A stretch of 64,000 nt of DNA from positions 7,779,568 to 7,843,567 of the forward strand of contig JANVCC010000049.1 of assembly GCA_025345505.1 (NCBI GenBank), in the 5' to 3' direction. This stretch comes from Todiramphus chloris collaris. Taxonomy: Eukaryota; Chordata; Aves; Coraciiformes; Alcedinidae. Made by a program: the position numbers and the translations under genes. Below are positions 21,054-33,000 of this stretch, in pieces; positions within the stretch are counted from its first letter, which is position 1, and each line of letters starts with the position of its first letter. The notes beneath the pieces are model-generated. The model saw only the letters and a program-made list of their open reading frames with translations, did no database searches and was not told the origin of the DNA.

Positions 21054-24000
21054 GTAACTCTTCAAGTTGTATTCTACCAGCCTGAAACAGCATTGCTTAG
21101 TGAAATCCTCCCCTGGTCGTTTCGAGGTACAGTTTTCTCTGGTAACTAAGATGAGCAGGCAGCATCTGAGAGAGAAATGTTGTACATGTCAGTTGCTAGT
21201 ATCTAACTGAGGACAAAATACAATTGTAACTTTAGGTCTTTGATTTTGTCTCTACATCCAGAAAAACCTCTGTAAAGGTTGCAGTTGGCTGAGTTACGCA
21301 TGTTCATTCAGTGTCAGGAAATACTGGGCCTACCAGAGATCAAAATATCTTGGTTTTGCCTAGAAGGATATGCAGTTTGTCTGTATTAATGTAAATCTCA
21401 TTAGTTACAACTGTAAGTATATTCACTCTGGAATGCTTGCTGTAAAATACATTGTGAGGAAATGCACAAGAGAAGCTGCACCCGTGCCACTTGAACTGTC
21501 CCAAGGCCAGCAAGCCTGTTGGTACTGAAGCCATTTAAACTCCTGTTACAGTTCTAAGAGGCATGTATTCAGACAGTCCAGAAGTGTGATCAGTAACTGC
21601 AGGAGAAAAAAAGGGAAGGAGTCCAATGAGAGATAGGAAATGGCAACACAGAAGAGAAACTGTTTAATTAAAAAAAACCAACCCTACAACAGGTTCTCCG
21701 CTCTGTAAAACAGGAGCCTTTGTTTATTATGCAAAAATCAATTTTGCTCGCTCCTTCTCTTTTGCTTCTATGTTCTTAAAGGTCATCAGTTTCCCACTGT
21801 CACCTGGGGCACTGTCATATGTTGACATTCAAAACAAGATGCCGACCATTTTGATGTATGCATCACTTCCTCCAGTGGCTCTTTCTTCCTGCTTCGACAG
21901 CTTGCCTGCCACCCCCATCCGCCCCCTTAAGAAGCTTCCCTAATTCAGTATAAAACGCACATGTCAATATTCATGCAGGCCTTCTGAGTAGAGGCTACAC
22001 GGGAGGTAATGCAATGATCTCAGTGGATTTTCTTTCTTTAGTATTGCCTAGAGCCTAAAAATGAAGCTGATTGCATCAGTAATATTCAAGAGTTCTTGAA
22101 AGGCTGTGCACTTCTTCAAGTGGAGGTAAGTCAACTTGGATCCTTTCTTTTATTGTCATAACATGCTCATTTAAGCAGCCTTCTGAAAAGAAGCCAGATA
22201 CCAGAGGGATGAAATCGATAGTCATTCCTCATCTTAATTGTATTAATAACAGAAGTTAGAGCATGGGTAATTTAATATTCTGTCTGGAGGATTTGGAAAC
22301 GGAGTGTATTCCTTCTCATCTTTTGAGACAAACCTAAATGGTCAGGTGGAAATAGGTGCAGCAGTAACAGGAGGTTTGTCTAAACAGAGTTAAGCAGTGA
22401 GGACCTGTTTACATTTTATTTTCCTTCATTTTTTTCATTATTAGAAGGGATTGCAGGTTTTAGCCTTGCTTTAATATGAAGGGGAAATATTATTAATACT
22501 GCAATATTTTTCGTGCCCTTGCAAATGTTGTGTCGAGATGCTGCCAAACACATAATACTAAATTGATCCTTACACATAAAAATACTCCCAATGAAGACAA
22601 AAGACACCTTTTCAGTGGCTATTCCTGATCCTATCTGTATGCTAATCCTTCGCTTCAGCATAGCTCACATTTGCAAGATCAGTCTAAATGAATCACTTAA
22701 GAGTTCAGCTGATTCTGTCATCGAATCTTTTACTAAGTGCATATGGATTTAAAATGTAAAGGCTTCCTTGTATCACACAAATTCCTACAGTAAAAAAGAA
22801 ACTGTAACTAAGAGCCATCACTGTCTCGTTTGAAATCTGTTCAACACTGTGGAAAAGAACTCATTCCGAAGACAAATCCTGCCAGAAGCAGGGACAGCAT
22901 CCTTGGGCATTGCAACAGAATATCCACGCACCGCAGTGAGAAGAGTCTGACCCATGGTAGCTCTCTTTCTGTGCTTTTCCTTTCAAGGTCTAAACAAGCA
23001 AAAAGCCTTTCTTCTCTTCAGAGCTTTTTAGCTAACCAGCATGAAAATTTGCTCATTCCAGAACTGTTTCACTAGCCTGTTGTTTCCCACTAATGCATTT
23101 CCCAGAGCCTGCTGCAGCAGCCCAGTTTTAAGAGGATATATATATATATTATATATATAAAATCACTGAAGGCCTACCACATCAGAAATCAGTTGTTGCC
23201 AGTCTTCTGGTACTGATCATGTGATTTCTTCCATTTTTCAGAGAGTTTATTTTTCTATTTGAAAACTGGTGGAAAACATTAAAAAACAGGAGTCTTAGAT
23301 AAAAGATGGGACAAAAAAACCCCAAAAGATGTTCTCAACTGTTGTGCTCTAACATCTCAATTTTGAAAGCCAGTTCTGCAATATTGCAGTCCCACTCCAC
23401 AATTCTCACATACTAGGAACTAGCAATGTTGTGTCTCCAGCTCTGGGTGTTGCTCTGATCCTTCCTATGCCTTTTCTTCCTTGATTTTAATTAAAGAAAA
23501 TTATTCTGACTTTTTTTGTTCTGACTTATGAGCCCCTCAATCTTTGAAATATTCCGACCCTTCAGTAACTTCCCGAGTGCTCCTGTGGTTGCCCCTGTCT
23601 TGGTTGCTGTGAGAGGAGACCTCAAAAGCTGAATAAAAGCTCAAATCTCTCAATCTTGAGTTTAAATTTTGCAGCAAAATGAAAATTACGTCTTCTTACT
23701 TTTTTCCAAATATTAAGTTAGAACACCAAGTGAAGACAGGAATTTTGCTTCTTCCTGGCTCCTCTCTGTAGCCGCAGGCAGAGGAACGCTTGTGTAGGAC
23801 AGCTGAGATGGTGGGCAAGACATGATACAATTCAGAGTGCTTATGCTTCCCTCTGGCTCTTCCCCTCCCATATTGCCAGCTTTTCTGGAAGCAAAGCCAG
23901 AGGAGACATGAAAACTCCCTGCCATCTATTCCTTCTAAATGCTGCTCTGTTTGGACCCTCTTGGCAAAGAGACTCTAAGCAGCGTACCTATAGGTGGTCC

Positions 24001-27000
24001 TCCCTCATGTCTGATGCTTAGTTTGCCTTGGAAAGAGCCAGTGCCCTTCAGAGGGGGGTTCTCTGCAGTACTTCTATTCTGAAAGCATGTTTGGAGCATC
24101 AGAACAGGCAGGGAACCTTCTGGTTCCAAGGTCTGTCAGTAAGAAGTTACAGTAATCTAGTGTTATGTGTAAGGAATATGAGCATAGGATAGAAAAGCTG
24201 TTGTGCTCCTGTAACCTAGCTTGAGAAGGGAGTAATGTCAGGAAAGTTCTTGGCTTAATGGGTTTGAATTCCCTGACTGCCATCCTGCTGCTTACCCAGA
24301 CCTTGGATTTGACAATAAAACCTTTATGGTTCAGTCAAATTCTGCCCTTCTCCAGATGCCACAGAGAACTCTTGTTCCTTAGATATGAAGAAGTAACCTC
24401 TGGATCTGAGCCACTTCTCCTGTCTTGAGATCGACAAGTGCATGCTAAGGTCAGAGATTCTGTTCCTGTTGCATATGTGAGCAAAACAGGATGTTCTGAG
24501 GAAATCCAGAGCTCGCAACTTCTCTGGATACTAGCTTGTACAAAAGGGCCTCCTCCTGGGGAAGGGCAAGCATGAAAAACTTAATACATGCCATTAACAT
24601 CCCTTCCTAGTGTCCAGTGGCTTCACTGTGCATTGCCAGAGCAATCATAGAATCACAGAAAGGTACGGGTTGGAAGGGACATCTTGAAACCATGAAGACC
24701 AAGCCCTCTGCCAGAGCAGGATCACCTAGGGCAGGCCGCACAGGAAAATATCCATGTGGGTTTTGAAAGTCTCTAGAGGAGACTCCACAACCTCCCTGGG
24801 CAGCTTGCTCCAGGCTCCATCACTCTCACAGCAAAGAATTTTTTCCTCATGTCGAGGTGGAACTTCCTGTGTTCCAATTTATTATCATTGCCCCTTGTCC
24901 TATCCCAGGACACTACTGAAAAGAGGCTGGCCTCTTCTACTTGACACCCACCCTGCAGATATTTGAAACATTAATAAGATCCCCTCTCAGTCCTCTCCAG
25001 ACTAAACAGCCCCAGGTTTCTCAGCCTTTCCTCATAAGGGAGATGTTCCAGTGCCTTCACAGAATCACAGAATGTTCGGGGTTGGAAGGCACCTTGAAAG
25101 ATCATCTAGTCCAACCCCCCTGACAGAGCAGGGTCACCTAGACCAAGTCACACAGGAACATGTCTGGGTGGGTTTTGAACATCTCTAGAGAAGGAGACTC
25201 CACAACCTCCCTGGGCAGCCCGTTCCAGTGTCTGTCACCCTCACAGTGAAAAAGTTTTTCCTTGTGTTTACCCTAAACCTCTTGTGCTCCAACTCACTCC
25301 CATTGCTTCTTGTCCTAACCTTGGATGACATTGAGAAGAGCCTGGCTCCATCCTCCTTACACTCGCCTCTAATGTATTTATAGACATTAATGAGGTCCCC
25401 CCTCAGTCTCCTCCAGGATAAAGAGACCCAGCTCTGTCAGACTCTCCTCATAAGGGAGATGCTCCACTCCTTTAATAATCTCAGTGGCCCTGCACTGGAC
25501 TCTCTCCAGTAGCTCTTCTTGAACTGGGGTGCCTAGAACTGGACACAGTATTCCAGGTGGGGCCTCACCAGCGCAGAGTAGAGGGGGAGGAGAACCTCCG
25601 TTGACCTGCTGACCATACCCTTCTTAATGCAGCCCAGGATGCCATTGGCCTTCTTGGTCCCAAGTGCACATTGCTGTCTTATGGATAACTTACTGTCCAC
25701 CAGGACTCCCAGATCTTGCTCTGTGGAGCTGCTTTCCAGCGGGTCAACCCCTAGCCTGTGCTGGTGTGTGGGGGTATTCCTCCCCAGGTGCAGGACTCAA
25801 CACTTACCCTTGTTGAACTTGGTTAGATTCCCCTTTGCCCAGGTACCTTCAAATGGCTACCTTCAAACTATGCCTTAAATTTGGTTTTGTTGTAGATGCT
25901 TGTACAGCTGCCATTTGGAGCTGGATACCTCACTGGGCATTGCTAGCATGCAGGGAAGGTGAGCACTGTGGAAGGGAGGGTTTCCAACGGCTTTTGGTTG
26001 CAACCCAAGTCCCACCTTCCACTGAAGGGATACTGCTTGCCAGTCCCTTGCAGCGGGAGGGCATGCAAAGAGGTTACTCCCGCGTGGCTACACACACACA
26101 CTTCCCTCCTCCCCTTCTTTGTTGTCCTGGTAACTCTGTCTTCGGAAGTGGAAGAAAGACATGGAGAGGCAAACAGCGCTTTCTCCCATTTTACAGGAAC
26201 AGTGAAACATTTGGACATAGTGGAAGGAAGGGAGAAGGATGCTGGGACTTTCCTGCTGTGAGCTGGCTCCCTTAAGTTGCAGAAGCACTATGGGCTGGTG
26301 GTGGGAGCTAGAAGCATCCACCTCATTCCAGGGTATAAATAACAGAACACTTCTTCAGCTTCAGCCCAAGACTGAAGCCTGCAATCATTTGCCACTTGAG
26401 ATGTGTTAGTGCTAATAAAGAAGGCAAGCAGGGGAATCAACATCTTCTTCTAACTGGACATGTGCTGTAATGAGGTGGAACAAGGAGACCATGACTAAAA
26501 TTTTCTAACTTCTTTTCAGTGCTAGACTTTGATCCAAGTCATAAGAATGTCTATCAGCCCAGCTCGGCTAAGCTGAGACAGAGGACTAGGCAGTGGACAC
26601 GAGCACCTCTTTGGAGCTTAAGTGTCCTTTGAGGTTTTTTTGGTGGTTCGGACTGAGGAACAGCACAGATAACCTGATTTTGCTTAATTTACACTGTGGC
26701 TTCAACCTCGGTGCTGTGTATGTGACCCAAGATTGGGTCCAATGAGTACTGCTTAGGTAATGGCAGCTGGATGCAAGTAGGTTGAAGTGGAAAGTGGAAG
26801 GCAAGAGGGTTTGTCCTGGTGGCCAGGTGGAGTCTAGTGTGGAAGGTCCAGGGAAAGATCATGAGGAAGGAGAAAACTCAGGTTGGAAGCTCATGGCCCA
26901 GCTTGTTCTTCAGGTCACAAATGGGAACTGTTAGACTTTGGTTTTGCTCTTGACACCGCCGTGCATAAAACAACAGCCACTCAATAGCTAAGCATTGTTT

Positions 27001-30000
27001 ACGGCTGAAGAAGCACAAGACTTTCATTCAGCAGCAGCATTTTATTGCTAATACAACCACAAAACTTCTGGCAATGGGCTGAATTCAGTGAACTAAGAAC
27101 GATATCTGCAAGATAAATCAATAGCTGGATTAAATTTGACTGTCCAGAATAATCGTAGCGCAGGCAGCATTTTGTTGCTGTCATGGGCAGATCTGACGCT
27201 ATCTCTGCAGTTGTGGAGGTGCTTGCAACCTTCACCAAACCGTACCTGGACTGAGGGTGTGGGAGAGCAGATGAAAAAATCATCGTCCCCTTGGCTCCCC
27301 TTCCATGTGCTCCCAAAGCCTGCTTAGCTTTGGCTTCACTCCCAAGTTTACCTTTCCTAGCTGGGTAACATCAAAAATGAGAGCTCCTGTCTGTCTATCA
27401 TCAGCCAGCATGAGCACTGGGGAGTGGGTATGTCTGAATTCACAGTGACCTAGTGTCCCAGAGACCTTCAGCTCGCAGGTACCTGGGGTGTCTCTGGCAC
27501 CCTTGTGTCCCTGCATGGGGCTGGCACCTACAGCTGGGCTTCACCCTGGATGTCAGTACAGTGGTCTGTTCCCCTTCCACACTGCAGCCTGCTGGCGTGC
27601 TGATCTGGTTGGGGATTTTCACTCTCCCTGGTGAAGAGTGGTGCCTGAACAGATGGGCACGCATGGCAGCGGAGCTGTGCTGGCTGTGGTGAGGACATGG
27701 TGTCTGTGAGAATTCCCTGCCTCGGCTGAACTGTGCCTCGTCTACAGGCCCTTCTGCAGCATTTCTCTTCTCAGTGGTGTAAATCCGCTGTAACTACTGT
27801 TTTAATAGATTGGATTTTCCTTTGCTTTCCTATCCTCCCCCCCCCCTCATTTTTCCTGGCCTTTCTCCTGTTGTATTTTATTTTATTTATTTACTTTCTC
27901 TCCCTCTTTTCCTTCTTCTTCTTTTCTTGTCTTTTTCTTTCCTCTCATTTTCTCTCTTGCCTTCTTTCTTCCCCCCTCTGTTTTCCTTTCCCTTTCCTCT
28001 TATCCCTCTTTTCCTGATTTACTTTTTCCCTTTCCCTCCCCCCTTTTTTCCCTTCCCCCGGCCTGTCCCTTCTTCCCCTCCCCACCTCCCCTCCCTCTCC
28101 CCCGCGGGCCGCCCGGCGCCTCCCGCCCTCGGCCGGCGGAGGGAGCTGCGGCCGCTCGGCCCGCCCGTGTCCCGCAGCGAGCGGCAGCGGGGCGGGGCGG
28201 CGGCGGCGCCTGTCACTTCCCCTTCCCCTTCCCCCTTCCCTTCGCTCGCCTTCCCCGCGCCGCGATCCGGCTCCGGGTCAGAGCCGCAGCGGCCGCCCCG
28301 CACCGCCGCCCGCCGCCGTCGCCATGCCCCGGGGCTGCCCGCCTGCCCGCCCGCCGCCGTGAGTACCGACCGCGCCACCGGCACCGGCACCGGGCCGGCC
28401 CTGCCGGCGTCCGCATCCTCCCGGCAGCCCCGCCGGTGTCTCCGGTCGCTCCTCCGGGGTGTCGCCAGCCAGCACCCGCGGGTGTTACCCCCACCGGGGT
28501 GGCCCCGCTGAGCTCGCCAGAGGTGGAGCGCGGCTCGTTGCCGCCTGGAAAGCGAACCCGCCGTGGGGCTTGTCCGGGGGCTGCGAGAGCATCGCGGCAC
28601 CGCAGACGAGGGGCCGGGGCCGGCGCGGCTGGGCTGGGCTGGGCTGGGCTGGCTGCGCTCCGGGCGCCGGCGGCTGGGGGTGGCTCTGCGGCTGGGCAAG
28701 CGCTCCCGGCCGCCGGCCCGTCTCCGTCTCGCCGGGTTTCGCAGCGCCGGCGGAATCCGGCCGCTCCCGCTGGAGGCAGAGGCAGTTCTGGCAGGGAGCA
28801 GTCGGGCTTAGCGAGCTCCCGGAACGCCGGCATCGCGGGCATCCTTCGGAGCGGGAGCGGGACCTTTGGGCTCCAGCCCTCCTCGGGTTTGGATGAAGGG
28901 TCGCGGTCGCGCCGAGCTTTGCGGGTTGCACCCAGCTTGGGGTTTGCGGTGGTTCTGTCAAAGCAGGGACATAGTTTATGCAGACAACACAGCTCGGGCT
29001 CAAAACACAATCTGGCTTCCCCGAACTTTCCTGCACCTCCCTTCCCGGTACTGAGATTTTTGAATGCTGATAACTTGCTAGATAACCTGGATTTGATTCT
29101 TCCTGAAAAACTGGGTGTTCATCTGGTCACTGCCCTGAGGGCATCGTCCCCTCCTCAACTCCTCACTATCTGTCAGTCTGTCGGTGCAGCAGTGCAGGGT
29201 TTCTCTCTCCTGGTGTGATTCCTGACGGAGCAGCCGGAGCGTTTCACCAACGGGAGCTGCAGTCTGTGATTCTGAAAGTCGAAAAAGAATTTTCATGGTG
29301 ATTCTCAAATGACAGCTATAGATTTAAACGGGGGTTTACTTATGTCCACCAGCTCTTCCATGAGCTAAGAGCAAGAGACGTTCTCTGTTTTTATTGTAGT
29401 CTTGCAGCTTGTCTTTTCCTTAGGAGTGGGATTACGGATGGACTGTGCTGGCAAGAGTAATTTTTAGCACATAAATTGGGACTTTTCTGAATGATGAATT
29501 TATTCTGCAACAAGGTGCAAAGTATATTTCCATTACAGTATTTGATCCAGAAGAGTTTTCTACATAGCCATTGTTCCACAATAGCTGTTCCAGACAGTTT
29601 CTCCGTGAAGAAGTCCTAAAAGTTATTGCTTGCTTTTGTGATAGAATTTTTTGCATATCCCTCCCACCACCATCTTCCTCTGGACTTTGACAATCTGATG
29701 ATGACTCTGAGCTTACAGCATTATTCTGTGTGTTGAAAGATCAGGGATGTATTTTACTGCTTTAGACCTTTACAAAAAAGAGAAAAGAAAGGAAAAAAAA
29801 GAAGAAAGTAAAGAAAAAAAAAAAGATGCCATTCATTCAAAGCAGGACTTGTTTTTCTGGACTTACTGAAGTGGAAGAAAAAGGATATGACTGAGAAAAT
29901 GACACACCAGAGAGATGCACGCAAACATCCCAGCCTCGCTGTTTACTTTCCTCTCCTGCTTGGCAGGAGGGTGAAGGCGCGTTACTGTAACGTTGCATCC

Positions 30001-33000
30001 TCCAGCGACTGCCAACAGGGTCAGCACACACCCATTACGGGCTCCCTTTCCACCGAGACACTCACGTCGCTGCTTAGGGCTGGAGGCAGTGCTACCCTGC
30101 AACTGCAAGGCAGGAGAACTAGTTCATGCACCAGCTGGCAGAGGGGTTGGGGTCTGTGTGGTCCAGAGGAGCAAACCCAAGCGAGCGTGGCCAATAGATC
30201 AGCTCCAAACAGCCCAAGGTAGGTGGGCACGTCCCCAACATGTGAAGAGCAGTAGGTGCAACCGGAGCTGCAGATTTCAGTTTTTGTGAGGCTGGCAGGC
30301 TGTTCCCCCCCCGAGCGTGGGTTAAATTTCTTTAGGGTAAAGCCATTCTCCCAGTAGTGAGTGGCTGAGTCAATTTTTAAATACATTTTTGAGAAAGAGC
30401 AGCCTTTGTACTGTCTGTGTTGGACTTTGTTGCTGCACTGATGTGCCTGTCAAGAGGAAGAGATGCCGCGAGCACCCAGGGCTGCGGAAGAGGCCAGTCC
30501 CCTTCCTATTTGAAATATGCCAAGTGTACTCAAGGAGCTATATGTGGAAAGCCAGACAGGGCCGTTTTAAAGGGCAGTGCTACCCTAAAGGTAATTAAAG
30601 CTCGTGTTCTTATTTAGCAGGATACACTCTTTAGTGTATCAGAGGTGTTTGTAAGTAGCTGGTGCCTTCCAGGAGAGCTTTAAAATCATCTTTTCTGTTC
30701 ACTGGCTTTGCGGATCTGTGGTCTCCATCTGCAAGATAACGTGTGCTTGGGGATTAGCAGATGGTGCCTTGGTGGCACCATTAACGGGGGCTTTTTTGGA
30801 TCGGTTATCTTTGCTTCATTAATAGTAGGATTTGTCCAGTCTGTATGAACTTGAGGGCGTTTCTCAAGTATTGAGGGGGCATTGTGGTGTTTTGGAAACT
30901 CAAATTGCCCCTCACTGTGCTGGTGGTGATTTCTGAAGGACTGGGTGTACAAAGCCCAGGTTACCAGTCGTGGAAAATAGGGCCTCGCTAACTATGTATA
31001 TCTGTTTTACCCTTGAGGCTTAGCAACACAAAATTCTCAAGTGGAATTTTTGCACATAAATTACCTGCTTTTGGCTTCCTGTAAAAAATGGAAGATGTGT
31101 TAGATATAGCAGAAAATTCCCTGTGTTTGTTTCTTCTGCGGTGGAGAATATGTGTGTGTCTGTATATAGATGTCTATGTACAGCCTCAATCCCTTCAGCT
31201 TTTGATAACAAAAATAGCAGCAAAATCTTTCCTCCCCTCAAGGCAAGCAGTAACCTTCTCCATGATTTCCAGAGGAGTCCTTGCTCTGCAGACAGCACCG
31301 ATTTCTTCCTCCCCTGTCCCCAGTGTTACACTCCAAATGCTGCTGGGTCCCCCTGCCCTCCCCACTCCTCCTGCCACTGTCGCCCTGGGAATTCACTCGC
31401 TAAAAAGGAAATGGGACTTGTCAGCCCTAAATAAACACCCTTCCCCTGCAGAGACATAATGGGCTCCTTAATCCTCGCTGTCACCTCCTACGTGGGCAGC
31501 TCAGGTGGCCAGAGTAAGATGTTTTGAGCTCAACTGACCAAGTTCTTCTTTCACAGGTTTTTGATCCACATGATTTGTACACCGGAGAACAGTTCTCCAA
31601 GGTCCTGAGTACATTAACAGCAGTAAATAAAGCTACTGAAGGTAAGGAAATGGGGTTTTTTTTCTGTAATTTTTTTCCAAATTCTGTCTCGTGTGTGTGC
31701 TGGGTTTTTTTTTTTGTTTTGATAATTCCTGGTTTATGGTGATTTCTGGAGGCTTGGCAAATTGTGCTGCCAGAACTGATGCCTGGTGCTGGACAGGGGA
31801 ATCAACATTTCATGCTTCTACCAGCTCTGGGTTTCAATGTGGTATTTCAGAGCTGCTGTAGGCACCTTGTTTAGCTTTACACAAAGGGACCTCTGCTCAG
31901 TTTTGACAGTATTAAGGTATCTCAAATTAGGTCATCGTGAAAGAGCCTTGATGTAAATAAGCATGCACCTCCCAAAATGCAAATACCAGATTTTAAATAG
32001 TGTTTTTTAAAGCCAAAGAGAAAACAGTTCCATCTGTATAATACCTTTACTGAATGTCAAAACAAATGTCGTTGCCAGATGCTCACTCAATTGTATTGAT
32101 GTTTCTCTCTCCTCTCCCTGGGTCCGTCGAATAGGCTCTCGGATTTGGGAATCAAGCTGATGGCTTGTCCTGCCTCCCTGGGTGCAGCAGTGGGCTGCTG
32201 AAGCAGAGAAAATCATCTCCTTTAGTTTCCGTCCCAAATACGTATCTGTTCCCCACAGGCTGCTTTGAACTGATAATTCAGTCACATAGGCTGTGAAAGG
32301 AGAAGTTCAATGGGAGGTTGACAAGAAGGATGAGAAGACCAGGGTCTCTTTTTTGAGGGGGTGAGGAGCAGGTCTGCATGGAGCTGGGAAGAGTTTATGG
32401 CCCCTCTGTCATAAAAGCAGATTTGTATAGGGAGTCTCATACACCCACCAAAGACCATCACCAGGAGAAGAGTTCCATTTCCCTGTCACAGATTATATAT
32501 TAGGCAATTAAAAGGAGAAAAATTCAAAACCCAAACCCATGATTTTCTTTTCCTAGGAAGGTTTTTCTGTTGGCCTACTGTATTTTGTTTAGATTTGGTT
32601 TGCAGTGGTTTTCTCAGTTGTTTCACTTCTCATTCAACTGAGTTTTTGCTTTTGGGTTCTCTTCTGCTAGTACAAAAGCTGCTGAGGTGTTCAAGGAAAC
32701 AGCCTCATTGCTGGGACTGGGCCCTCTCATCCCTTTTTCCTCTTGTCTGTTCTGTTCTGATGCAAGGTTTTATAGAATCATATATATATACACACACATA
32801 CACACACTATATTTGTACATTAGATAAACTATTGCATAAATTATCATGTACGTATTATATAAACAGCAACATATATAAAATAATATATCATGTGTGATTA
32901 TAGTATATATAGGTACACATGCATATGTGTGCGTGTATGCGTGTATAATGCTGCTCTGAAGAAATTCAGGTTCTTGGACTGCCTTTCTGCCACCGGCTCG

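Larger units (their letters stand above)
28080..28910. promoter_or_regulatory. ARHGEF6: Intronic CpG island, probable internal ARHGEF6 promoter
   Basis: GC content and CpG density jump at 28080 and fall by about 28910, inside intron 2. ARHGEF6 has no CpG island at its own first exon, so this is the only one in the gene. It contains a likely first exon with donor GTGAGT at 28359. Transcripts from here would join exon 3 or later and lack the CH-domain start. A separate gene starting here, possibly on the other strand, cannot be excluded. Confidence 0.6.
22126..31556 (+). other. ARHGEF6: ARHGEF6 intron 2 (9.4 kb)
   Basis: The longest intron of the gene. It carries a TA microsatellite, two CR1 fragments, a polypyrimidine tract and a CpG island with a splice donor, all listed separately. 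The rest (22.2-24.6 kb, 25.9-27.8 kb, 28.9-31.5 kb) shows nothing recognisable apart from a polypurine stretch at about 29773-29827. Confidence 0.85.

Noticed and set aside
28019-29218. Open frames of 180-265 residues on both strands in the intronic CpG island
   Set aside because: Low-complexity Pro/Arg/Ala/Gly translations in several frames at once, with no known domain. They are by-products of GC richness.
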